Assembly: GCF_049472655.1 (NCBI RefSeq)
Contig: NZ_JAQNCS010000002.1
Span: 62,001-126,000 of the forward strand
Length of the DNA stretch: 64,000 bases
Source of the DNA: Deferribacter abyssi
GTDB lineage: Bacteria; Chrysiogenota; Deferribacteres; Deferribacterales; Deferribacteraceae
Direction: 5' to 3'
The position numbers were made by a program, and so were the translations under genes. The notes under the pieces were generated by a model. The model saw only the letters and a program-made list of their open reading frames with translations, was not told where the DNA came from and searched no databases. Within the stretch, counting starts at the first letter, position 1. Each line of letters opens with the position of its first letter. This document shows, one piece after another, positions 54,385 to 61,959 of this stretch.

Positions 54385-55664
54385 TCTATCACCACCTTGT
54401 TTTTTCCTGTCTCTTTTGCTTTGTATAATCTATTATCAGCAAGCTTTATTACTTCATCAAGGCTATTAACTTCGTCACGACTTGCTACTCCTAAACTAAC
54501 AGTTATTTTCTCGTCTATATCATCAAACACTATTTTCTCCACTTTATTCCTAATCTTTTCAGAAACTAAAAATGCTTTATCCTTATCAGTTTCCGGAAGT
54601 AAAACTATAAACTCTTCTCCACCAAATCTTGCCAATGTATCAGAATTCCTTAAACTATATTTAATAGTTTCTGCTAATTTTTTTAGCACGTAATCACCAA
54701 CACCATGTCCATAAGTATCATTTATTTTTTTGAAATCATCTATATCTAACATAATAATTGAATATACGCTTCCATACCTTTTTACTCTAGTCTCCTCTTT
54801 CCTGGCAACTTCCCAAAAAAACCTTCTGTTATAAATTTTTGTTAAATCATCTGTTGTTGCTAAAATAGATAACATCTTATTTTTGGTATCCAACATATCT
54901 ATAAGGTATTTTATTCGTAAATGTGATTTGACTCTTAAATAAAATTCCCCCACATCAAACGGCTTTGATAGAAAATCTGATGCACCTAATAAAAACAAAT
55001 CATATTTTACAAAGGGTTCATTTGCAACCGTAATCATCATAATCGGGGTATGCTCATAAAGTTTTATTGACTTTAAGAATTTAATAAACTCTTTAGATGT
55101 CCCGTCATCCATATAGTAATCAAGTATCACCAAGTCAATTTTTGGCATACTTATATTTATCATTTCTCTCGCTTCTTTAATGCTATAATAGCTATAAACA
55201 TTAATTCCTGCATACTCCAACAAGCCTTTAATGTACAAATTTTGAGTTTTACTATCCTCAATCAACATAACATTATTTCCACTATAATCAATTGTTTTAA
55301 TAAGAATATCAATATTAGTAATGAACTCAATAAGCTTCTTTAAATTATCTCTCTTACTAAAAAAAGCTACTGCACCTACCTCATAAGCCTTCTTTTTTTC
55401 ATTTTCACTTGCATCAGAAGTAATAATAGCAATTTGAATTTTATAATATCGTGGATCGTTTTTTATTTTTTTACAGAATTCATATCCATTACCATCTGGT
55501 AAACAAACATCTAATGTAACCAAATCATAAATATTTTTTTGCAGCTTTTGCCAAGCCTCAGATACACAACTAGCTGTATCTACTAAATAATTTAACATAC
55601 TTAGGTTATTCTTCAAAATTGTCGAGAAAAAATCACTATTTTCCACTACTAAAACTTTTCTCAT
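54381..55664 (-). CDS. PleD-like response regulator diguanylate cyclase (REC-REC-GGDEF)
   Basis: 427 residues: REC1 about 1-120 with phospho-acceptor Asp52 and Lys104, REC2 about 131-250 with Asp182 and Lys234, GGDEF domain about 265-427. The active site is GGEEF (348-352) and RNSD (339-342), exactly five residues before it, is the product-inhibition I-site. It makes c-di-GMP under phosphorelay control. REC1 has only one acidic residue of the usual pair (VVENSD). No cognate kinase is nearby. It lies between an RNA methyltransferase and the two cell-shape peptidases with 4-bp overlaps on both sides. Confidence 0.93.
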   Translation of the reverse strand: MRKVLVVENSDFFSTILKNNLSMLNYLVDTASCVSEAWQKLQKNIYDLVTLDVCLPDGNGYEFCKKIKNDPRYYKIQIAIITSDASENEKKKAYEVGAVAFFSKRDNLKKLIEFITNIDILIKTIDYSGNNVMLIEDSKTQNLYIKGLLEYAGINVYSYYSIKEAREMINISMPKIDLVILDYYMDDGTSKEFIKFLKSIKLYEHTPIMMITVANEPFVKYDLFLLGASDFLSKPFDVGEFYLRVKSHLRIKYLIDMLDTKNKMLSILATTDDLTKIYNRRFFWEVARKEETRVKRYGSVYSIIMLDIDDFKKINDTYGHGVGDYVLKKLAETIKYSLRNSDTLARFGGEEFIVLLPETDKDKAFLVSEKIRNKVEKIVFDDIDEKITVSLGVASRDEVNSLDEVIKLADNRLYKAKETGKNKVVIE

Positions 55665-56992
55665 GGTAAACCTCTAATAAAATACCTATCAATCTTATTT
55701 TTCAATTTTCCATTAACATTTTTAAACATCCCAACAGGTATATTTTTAAAGAAAAGTACCCCCCTTTTATTCTTCACTTCCTTATCTATAATTAAATCGT
55801 TACCCTTTAAAAATGTCATTGCAGTGTCATAATCTACCTCTAAACTGTCCATATTTATTTTACCCCCAAACTCCCAGCAACATTGAGTTGAATACTCAAT
55901 TTCATTACCAATCAATTTTGCAAACCTAATTCCATTTCTTTCGTATTTTATACCTTCAATTAAATATTTTGAAGATAGAAACAAATAACCTCGCGATTCA
56001 TAAAAAAAATGAGAATCATTCACTTGTAATTTATAATCTGAAACATTGCTTCTGCTTACTTTAGCCAATACCTCATCACCAAAATTTTTTCTAAACCCAG
56101 CCACAAAAAATCCATCATAACCAACCAAAGATTTACCATGAGGAAAAACCCTTACCACTCTTTCATCTATAAACATATCACCTGACAACCCTTCGGAAAA
56201 ATTATTTTTATTCAAATCCAACAATTCCATATCATATTTATCTAAAATATACTTCACAATATCTTCATTTTCTTCAGGTGAAAAAGTACATGTTGAATAT
56301 ATTAAAATTCCGCCTTTTTTCAACAGCTTAACAGCAGAGTCAACTAATTCTTTTTGAAGTTTAGACAATTTATTAACTAACTCTTCAGACCAAGAATTTA
56401 GCACAGTTTTATCTCTAAAAATTTTATTTTCATTACTACATGGCGCATCAAGCAAAATAGCATCAAAAACACTATCACAAAATTTATGTAAATATCTACC
56501 ATCATATGATATTGTTGTTACATTCCATGCACCATATTTTTCAATGTTAAACTGTAAGTTTTTTAATCTTTTCCTAGAAGGTTCATTAGCTACAATCAAA
56601 CCTTTTCTTTTTAAATATTCACTCAATGCTGTAGTCTTACCACCAGGTGATGCTGCCATATCAAGAATTATAGGCTCTTTAACATTTCTTATTTGTTCCA
56701 ATAAAAACTTTACAGGAATTAAAGAAGAAGGATTCTGAATGTAAAAACCTCCTGTTTTAAAAGATATAGTATTAGAACATACAAACTCATCATCAATAAG
56801 CCTAATTACGTTTTTAAAATGATTATCTAATTTATATTTCACACCTAAATGATCAAGTTCTATCAAATAGTTAATATCTCTTGCACAATTTACCCTAACA
56901 AATTTATTTTTTTGCTTTTTCAGTGAACCAATAAATGGATCAAATTCATCACCTAATAATTTTTTATATTTTACTAAAAAATCCTTATTCAT
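55661..56992 (-). CDS. NOL1/NOP2/Sun-family RNA (cytosine-5) methyltransferase, RsmF-like
   Basis: 443 residues: N-terminal RNA-binding part, then the Rossmann SAM domain with MAASPGGKTTALSEYL (motif I), LLDAPCSNENKIF (motif IV with Cys) and YSTCTFSPEENEDIV (motif VI catalytic Cys). The C-terminal part about 330-443 looks like the PUA-like tail of RsmF (YebU), which methylates 16S rRNA C1407; exact target not determined. First gene of the shape operon. Confidence 0.88.
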   Translation of the reverse strand: MNKDFLVKYKKLLGDEFDPFIGSLKKQKNKFVRVNCARDINYLIELDHLGVKYKLDNHFKNVIRLIDDEFVCSNTISFKTGGFYIQNPSSLIPVKFLLEQIRNVKEPIILDMAASPGGKTTALSEYLKRKGLIVANEPSRKRLKNLQFNIEKYGAWNVTTISYDGRYLHKFCDSVFDAILLDAPCSNENKIFRDKTVLNSWSEELVNKLSKLQKELVDSAVKLLKKGGILIYSTCTFSPEENEDIVKYILDKYDMELLDLNKNNFSEGLSGDMFIDERVVRVFPHGKSLVGYDGFFVAGFRKNFGDEVLAKVSRSNVSDYKLQVNDSHFFYESRGYLFLSSKYLIEGIKYERNGIRFAKLIGNEIEYSTQCCWEFGGKINMDSLEVDYDTAMTFLKGNDLIIDKEVKNKRGVLFFKNIPVGMFKNVNGKLKNKIDRYFIRGLP

Positions 56993-57129
56993 ACGTTATA
57001 TATCAAATCACTTATTAAAAAAGAACCATAATTTACTATAGTAGTTAATCTTTCTTGTTTTTACAACAAAAAAATACTAAGATATTTAACTTTATATGGC
57101 ATTTTTAAAATTTCTATTTATTTTAATGG

Positions 57130-57150
57130 GTAAATGTGCTAGCATTTTAC
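57130..57150 (+). promoter_or_regulatory. dyad and possible extended -10 upstream of the SlyD-like gene
   Basis: GTAAA-TG-TGCTAGCA-TT-TTAC is a near-palindrome centred on GCTAGC. TGC-TAGCAT (57137-57145) could be an extended -10, with weak TTTATT 17 bp upstream. Operator or promoter role is inferred. Confidence 0.3.
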
Positions 57151-57174
57151 AAATTTTTTTAAAGGAGATTTTTT

Positions 57175-57600
57175 ATGACAGTAAAGAACGATTCAACAGT
57201 AACATTTGTCTACACTGTTACACTAGAAGATGGAACAGTAGTAGATACCGTAACACATGAAGAACCATTAACCGCAGAAATGGGGCAAAATCAACTTTTA
57301 CCAGTTTTAGAGGAGCAAATTTTGGGAATGACAGTTGGCGACAAAAAAGATGTAGTCTTAAGCCCAGATGACACTTTTGGACCTTACAATGAAAGTCTTG
57401 TAACAGAAATACCACGTGATGAAATTCAATTAGATCCTTCAATCAAAAAAGATATGTATATCGATTTAGAAGATGAACAAAACAATCTTTATAGAGGGAA
57501 GGTTTTAGAATTAACTGATGAATATGTAAAAATCGATTTTAACCATCCTTTAGCAGGTCAAACACTTACCTATTCTATAGAAATCATCGACATCAAATAA
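57175..57600 (+). CDS. SlyD-type FKBP peptidyl-prolyl isomerase
   Basis: 141 residues: FKBP half-domains (FVYTVTLEDGTVVDTV; then ILGMTVGDKKDVVLSPDDTFG) flanking an insert-in-flap chaperone domain (EIQLDPSIKKDMYIDLEDEQ), closing with FNHPLAGQTLTYSIEI. Lacks the His/Cys-rich metal tail of E. coli SlyD. Folds nascent proteins by proline isomerisation. RBS AAAGGAG; a strong terminator starts right after its stop. Confidence 0.93.
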   Translation: MTVKNDSTVTFVYTVTLEDGTVVDTVTHEEPLTAEMGQNQLLPVLEEQILGMTVGDKKDVVLSPDDTFGPYNESLVTEIPRDEIQLDPSIKKDMYIDLEDEQNNLYRGKVLELTDEYVKIDFNHPLAGQTLTYSIEIIDIK

Positions 57601-57630
57601 AACACAGGGGAACTTCCCCGTGTTTTATTT
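57601..57630 (+). terminator. rho-independent terminator after the SlyD-like gene
   Basis: AACAC-A-GGGGAA pairs with TTCCCC-G-TGTT with one bulge, followed by TTATTT (57624-57630). Confidence 0.8.
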
Positions 57631-57698
57631 GAAATATTATTTACAAAATCATCTAAATTATATTAAATCTTTATAACAAAATTTTTAAGAGGTATGGA

Positions 57699-58661
57699 AT
57701 GATAGTATTAACAGGGGCGGCTGGTTTCATTGGTAGTGTAATTTTAAGACACCTAAATAATAACGGAATTTCTGATATAATGTGTATAGATAGACTCGGA
57801 GAAAAAACCAAATGGAAAAATTTAGTAGGAAAAAAATTTATAGACTTTATAGATAGAGAAAAATTTATAGATTCTTTAGATAACTTTAACAATATTGATT
57901 TCATTATTCATATGGGAGCATGTACCGATACTACAGAATTTAATTTAAACTACCTTATGAAGGTTAACTATGAATATAGTAAAAAACTATTTCAATATGC
58001 ATCTTTAAATAAAATCCCTATAATATATGCTAGCAGTGCAGCAACATATGGTAATGGTGAACATGGCTACAATGATGACGAATCAACAATACCTGAATTA
58101 AGGCCTTTAAACCCTTATGGATTTTCTAAACAACTATTTGATATTTGGGTTTTAAAACAAACAGAAAAACCACCTTTTTGGGCCGGTTTAAAGTTTTTTA
58201 ATGTTTACGGACCTAACGAATACCACAAAGGTCGAATGGCAAGCGTTATATTTCATGCATTTAATCAATTAAAAGAAACCGGGGTCATTAAACTGTTTAA
58301 ATCTCACAGAAAAAATTATAAACATGGTGAACAAAAAAGAGACTTTATTTACGTAAAAGATATTGCAAAAGTAATTTATTACCTTTTCTCAAAATCAAAA
58401 AACAGCGGAATTTATAACTTAGGAACAGGTAAAGCAAGAAGTTTCAATGACTTAGCAAACAATGTAATAAAAAACTATGGTAAAGGAAAAATTCATTACA
58501 TAGATATGCCAGAAGACATCAGAGACAAATATCAATATTTTACAGAAGCTAATATGGAAAAACTTTTTAATTTAGGTTATCCAGAGAAATTTTACTCATT
58601 AGAAGAAGGAATTCAGGATTATGTAACAAATTTTTTAATGAAAAATTATAAAATTTATTAA
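57699..58661 (+). CDS. hldD: ADP-L-glycero-D-manno-heptose 6-epimerase
   Basis: Last step of ADP-heptose synthesis for LPS inner core. 320 residues of the extended SDR fold: GAAGFIGS NADP loop, HMGACTDTTEFN, YASSAATYGNG, PYGFSKQLFD (Tyr-xxx-Lys), KFFNVYGPNEYHKGRMASV. Short predicted leader; GAGG precedes ATG 57699. It shows that the LPS made by the Kdo/Lpt genes carries a heptose core. Confidence 0.95.
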   Translation: MIVLTGAAGFIGSVILRHLNNNGISDIMCIDRLGEKTKWKNLVGKKFIDFIDREKFIDSLDNFNNIDFIIHMGACTDTTEFNLNYLMKVNYEYSKKLFQYASLNKIPIIYASSAATYGNGEHGYNDDESTIPELRPLNPYGFSKQLFDIWVLKQTEKPPFWAGLKFFNVYGPNEYHKGRMASVIFHAFNQLKETGVIKLFKSHRKNYKHGEQKRDFIYVKDIAKVIYYLFSKSKNSGIYNLGTGKARSFNDLANNVIKNYGKGKIHYIDMPEDIRDKYQYFTEANMEKLFNLGYPEKFYSLEEGIQDYVTNFLMKNYKIY

Positions 58662-58749
58662 AATTTTCCTTACATTAATTTTTTTTAGCCTAAGAAAACA
58701 TTAAACAATATACTTATCAAATAATTGTAATTTTCTATATTTTTTATTA

Positions 58750-58778
58750 TTGACATATTTTTTCATTTAATTTATAAG
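58750..58778 (+). promoter_or_regulatory. sigma-70 promoter of speD-speE-speB
   Basis: Consensus TTGACA (58750-58755), 17 bp, TATAAG (58773-58778). Leader of about 65 nt before ATG 58852; it holds no clear hairpin. Confidence 0.7.
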
Positions 58779-58851
58779 TTCGTGCCTTTGAATTAAAATA
58801 AAAAAAAACGGAAATATTACTTTTTTTGATCTTTTTTAAATGGAGGTGTTA

Positions 58852-59247
58852 ATGAAAGCACTTGGAAGACATATACTAGTTGAATTTTATGGTTGTGATA
58901 CTGACATTTTAAATAATAATGAGCTTTTAGATAAAGAAATGCAAGAAGCTGCAAAAAAAAGTGGCGCTACAATTATTAATAGTACATTTCACACATTTAG
59001 TCCTTACGGAGTAAGCGGTGTTGTAGTTATAGCTGAATCACATCTTACAATTCATACATGGCCGGAATATGGTTATGCCGCAGTTGATCTGTTTACCTGT
59101 GGAGATACAGTGGATCCATGGATCGCCTTCGAACATCTCAAAAAAATCTTAAAAGCATCTCATACATCAACTATTGAAATGAAAAGAGGCCAGTTAAACG
59201 ACATTCAAGGTGAACTAAGACACAAACCGATCAATGCTGCAATTTGA
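58852..59247 (+). CDS. speD: S-adenosylmethionine decarboxylase proenzyme
   Basis: 131-residue prokaryotic class 1B enzyme making decarboxylated SAM for spermidine. Self-cleavage is between Glu62 and Ser63 in IAESHLTIHTWPE, Ser63 becoming the pyruvoyl group; His68 and Cys83 are the processing and proton-donor residues. GGAGGTG lies just before ATG 58852, so an upstream in-frame ATG at 58840 is rejected. First of speD-speE-speB. Confidence 0.95.
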   Translation: MKALGRHILVEFYGCDTDILNNNELLDKEMQEAAKKSGATIINSTFHTFSPYGVSGVVVIAESHLTIHTWPEYGYAAVDLFTCGDTVDPWIAFEHLKKILKASHTSTIEMKRGQLNDIQGELRHKPINAAI

Positions 59248-59278
59248 AACTAGTATGAGTAATTAGTAGGAGGATATC

Positions 59279-60112
59279 ATGGAACTTTGGTTCACAGAAA
59301 AATATGAAAACAATACAGCTTTCTCCATAAAAATAAAAAAAACTCTATATAGTGGTAAATCACCCTATCAAAAAATTGATATTTTAGAATCGGAAGATTT
59401 AGGCAGAATATTATTACTTGATGATTTTATAATGCTTACTGAAGCACATGAATTTGCATATCACGAAATGATTGCACATGTACCACTTTATGCTCATCCT
59501 AACCCAGAAAATGTTCTGATTATTGGTGGTGGTGATGGTGGGACTGCAAGAGAAGTTGTAAAACATGATATTGTTAAAAAATGTGTTATGTGCGAAATCG
59601 ACGGAATGGTCGTTGAAAAATCAAAAGAATTTTTACCAACAGTAGCATCAGCTTTTGATAATCCAAAATTAAATCTAATGATTGATGATGGAGTTAAATT
59701 TATTAAAGACAATAAAGATAGTTTTGATGTGATAATCATCGATTCCACCGATCCTATCGGACCAGCTGAAGGATTATTCAAACAAGAATTCTATAGACAT
59801 GTCTTCAAATGTTTAAAAGATGACGGTATTATGGTAGCTCAGGCAGAAAATCCTTATTATTATACAAATATTCAAAAAGATATGTTCAATAACTTAAAAG
59901 CGGTTTTCCCTATAGTAGCTATGTATTTGTCTTTTATTCCGTTTTATCCAAGTGGAATGTGGGCATTTGCATTTGCCTCTAAAAAATATAGGTTCAACGA
60001 CAACCCAAGAATTTCTGATATTAAAAATATGGAAAAATCTTTTAAATATTTTAACAAAGATATCTTTTATGGCTGTTTTGCATTACCTAATTTTGCAAAG
60101 GAAGTTCTATGA
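59279..60112 (+). CDS. speE: spermidine synthase
   Basis: Transfers aminopropyl from decarboxylated SAM to putrescine. 277 residues: GGGDGGTAREVVKH SAM-type loop, CEIDGMVVEKSKEFLP, DDGVKFI, and DVIIIDSTDPIGPAEGLF. RBS AGGAGG before ATG 59279. Overlaps speB by 4 bp. The acceptor could be agmatine or putrescine; the speB neighbour suggests that either route is possible. Confidence 0.95.
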   Translation: MELWFTEKYENNTAFSIKIKKTLYSGKSPYQKIDILESEDLGRILLLDDFIMLTEAHEFAYHEMIAHVPLYAHPNPENVLIIGGGDGGTAREVVKHDIVKKCVMCEIDGMVVEKSKEFLPTVASAFDNPKLNLMIDDGVKFIKDNKDSFDVIIIDSTDPIGPAEGLFKQEFYRHVFKCLKDDGIMVAQAENPYYYTNIQKDMFNNLKAVFPIVAMYLSFIPFYPSGMWAFAFASKKYRFNDNPRISDIKNMEKSFKYFNKDIFYGCFALPNFAKEVL

Positions 60113-60939
60113 ATCCTATTTCAAACTGTTTTATTGAATGCAATAATAATTTTAATGATTCTGAAATTATTATATTAGGTATACCTTATGATGGTACTAG
60201 CAGTTATCGTCCAGGTTCAAGGTTTGCTCCTGATGAAATCAGAAAAGCTTCTTATGCTTTAGAAACATTTTCACCAATACAAAACAAAGATCTACATGAC
60301 AAAAAAGTCTGTGACATCGGTGATTTAGAACTATCTTTTGGAAACAAATTAGATATTCTTAAAAAAATTGAGAAAGAAATAGAAAAATTTGTCTATCATG
60401 ACAAAAAAATCCTATCAATAGGGGGAGAACACCTTATAACGCTCCCTATAATAAAAAGTTATCTAAAAAAATATCCTGATCTTTTCCTTATACATTTTGA
60501 TGCTCACGCTGACCTAAGAGATGATTATTTAGGTGAAAAATTATCTCATGCCACTGTTATTAGAAGAATTTCAGAGCTAATAGGTCTTGATAAAATTTTT
60601 CAATATGGAATTAGAAGCGGTACAAAAGAAGAATTTGAAATTATTCGTAAAAACAACTTACTGAACAGAGGCCTTGATGAAGTAAATAGAATAATAGGAA
60701 ATACTCCTGTTTACATCACAATAGATTTGGATATTCTTGACCCGTCTGTTTTCCCGGGTACTGGCACACCAGAACCAGGAGGGATAAGTTTCAATTCACT
60801 CATGAATAAATTATATGCTCTTTCAGATCTAAATATCGTAGGTTGCGATGTGGTTGAATTAGCTCCTGATTACGATAACTCAAAAGTATCTACCATAGTC
60901 GCAACAAAAATTATCAGAGATATTTTAATTTTTGTTTGA
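60109..60939 (+). CDS. speB: agmatinase/ureohydrolase
   Basis: Hydrolyses agmatine (or N1-aminopropylagmatine) to putrescine (or spermidine) and urea. 276 residues with Mn ligands in SIGGEHLI, HFDAHADLRD and ITIDLDILDPSVFPGTGTPEPGG. In Thermus the SpeE-SpeB pair acts on aminopropylagmatine; here the order speD-speE-speB is compatible with that or with the usual route. ATGA overlap with speE. No arginine decarboxylase is in the window. Confidence 0.93.
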   Translation: MNPISNCFIECNNNFNDSEIIILGIPYDGTSSYRPGSRFAPDEIRKASYALETFSPIQNKDLHDKKVCDIGDLELSFGNKLDILKKIEKEIEKFVYHDKKILSIGGEHLITLPIIKSYLKKYPDLFLIHFDAHADLRDDYLGEKLSHATVIRRISELIGLDKIFQYGIRSGTKEEFEIIRKNNLLNRGLDEVNRIIGNTPVYITIDLDILDPSVFPGTGTPEPGGISFNSLMNKLYALSDLNIVGCDVVELAPDYDNSKVSTIVATKIIRDILIFV

Positions 60940-60964
60940 AATCTCTTTTTTTATGATATATAAG
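60936..60964 (+). promoter_or_regulatory. sigma-70 promoter of the HU gene
   Basis: TTGAAA (60936-60941), 17 bp, TATAAG (60959-60964). The -35 box overlaps the speB stop codon. AGGAGG follows at 60999-61004. Confidence 0.6.
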
Positions 60965-61009
60965 CTATTGAACGCTGTCTTTAATAATAAATATATTTAG
61001 GAGGTAGAT

Positions 61010-61282
61010 GTGAACAAAAAAGAATTGATTGAAAAAATTGCATCAAAAGCTGGTTTGAAAAAAGCCGAAGCTGAAAGAGCACTTGCTGCTTTTGAAGAAA
61101 CTGTAATTGAAGCACTTAAATCTGGAGACAAAGTTACACTTGTAGGTTTTGGCACTTTTTCTGTAAGTGAAAGAAAAGAAAGAAAAGGTAGGAATCCTCA
61201 AACTGGTGAAGAAATTATAATCCCAGCAACAAAAACACCAAAATTTACAGCTGGAAAAATATTTAAAGAATCTGTAAAATAA
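61010..61282 (+). CDS. hup: DNA-binding protein HU
   Basis: 90 residues, classic HU: MNKKELIEKIASKAGLKKAEAE is the N-terminal helix pair, VTLVGFGTFSVSERKERKGRNPQTGEEI the arm and FTAGKIFKESVK the C-terminus. GTG start at 61010 after AGGAGG (an ATG at 61008 hits TGA at once). It is the HU-like partner to the IHF-like gene at 13465. Followed by a strong hairpin. Confidence 0.94.
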   Translation: MNKKELIEKIASKAGLKKAEAERALAAFEETVIEALKSGDKVTLVGFGTFSVSERKERKGRNPQTGEEIIIPATKTPKFTAGKIFKESVK

Positions 61283-61304
61283 ACGGCTCCAAAAAGAGCC
61301 GTTT
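61281..61304 (+). terminator. hairpin terminator after HU
   Basis: AAACGGCTC (61281-61289), loop, GAGCCGTTT (61296-61304): perfect 9-bp stem, followed by CCCCCCTT rather than a T run, so termination may be incomplete. Eight bases separate it from the next gene's ATG. Confidence 0.6.
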
Positions 61305-61312
61305 CCCCCCTT

Positions 61313-61867
61313 ATGAAAAATAACATCCTTGGTGAAAAATTAAGAAATCTTAGAAAATCTCAAGGCTATAGTCTCAATCAGCTTGCAAAAGCAATTGGCA
61401 AAACAAAAAGTTATATTTCTATGATAGAAAATGGTAAAGCTATACCATCTATGGCTACGTTAAAAGCCATAACAAATTTTTTTGGAGTCAACATCTCAGA
61501 TCTTCTAGAAAATGATGAAAAAGATATTCATCTTAACAAAGAAAGCTTCCAATTTGATAAAGATGCTGAACTTATCTACGCCAAAAAAGATCTTTACAAT
61601 TTATATCTTTTAATAAAGAACCCTCTTTTAAAAATGAAAACATACCTTGTAGAAATTCCTCCAGGCGGTGGCTATCATCAAGAGATAAAACATGAGGGCG
61701 AAGAATTTGGTTATGTTATAGAAGGTGAAATAGAACTAACATTAAACAACCAGATTCATACCATCACACATGGTAATTATTTTTATTTTCAGTCTCATAA
61801 AAAACATAAAGTTAAAAATAAAAAAAATTTACCTGCAAAAGTTCTTTGGATTTACCTACCAAAATAA
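61313..61867 (+). CDS. XRE-family regulator with C-terminal cupin domain
   Basis: 184 residues: helix-turn-helix about 8-62 (LGEKLRNLRKSQGYSLNQL, SYISMIENGKAIPSMATLKAI) and a cupin_2 domain about 105-180 (VEIPPGGGYHQEIKHEGEEF, GEIELTLNNQ, SHKKHKVKN). Such regulators respond to small ligands bound by the cupin; examples include PuuR-type and amino-acid/polyamine regulators. ATG 61313 lies just after the HU hairpin with no Shine-Dalgarno. The palindromes downstream are candidate targets. Polyamine genes on the other side make a PuuR-like role thinkable, but unproven. Confidence 0.85.
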   Translation: MKNNILGEKLRNLRKSQGYSLNQLAKAIGKTKSYISMIENGKAIPSMATLKAITNFFGVNISDLLENDEKDIHLNKESFQFDKDAELIYAKKDLYNLYLLIKNPLLKMKTYLVEIPPGGGYHQEIKHEGEEFGYVIEGEIELTLNNQIHTITHGNYFYFQSHKKHKVKNKKNLPAKVLWIYLPK

Positions 61868-61874
61868 AAATCAT

Positions 61875-61889
61875 TTTAACAAAGTTAAA
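61875..61889 (+). promoter_or_regulatory. possible operator half-match upstream of paaK
   Basis: TTTAAC-AAA-GTTAAA repeats the half-sites of the 61921-61940 palindrome with 3-bp instead of 2-bp spacing. It sits just upstream of the -35 box at 61896. Confidence 0.4.
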
Positions 61890-61895
61890 TAATAT

Positions 61896-61924
61896 TTGAC
61901 TTAAAATACATATTTTGTTATTAT
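61896..61924 (+). promoter_or_regulatory. sigma-70 promoter of the paaK operon
   Basis: TTGACT (61896-61901), 17 bp, TATTAT (61919-61924). Confidence 0.6.
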
Positions 61925-61940
61925 TTAACCGGTTAAATAA
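61921..61940 (+). promoter_or_regulatory. perfect 20-bp palindrome overlapping the -10/start of paaK
   Basis: The 20 bases TTATTTAACC-GGTTAAATAA are fully self-complementary. They overlap the -10 box and the expected transcript start, a position typical of a repressor site. The XRE-cupin protein just upstream is the nearest regulator. Confidence 0.65.
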
Positions 61941-61959
61941 ATATTTTTTGGAGCTACAA

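Noticed and set aside
60968..60997. TTGAAC-18-TATATT as HU promoter
   Set aside because: It would start transcription inside the RBS; the upstream TTGAAA-17-TATAAG fits better.
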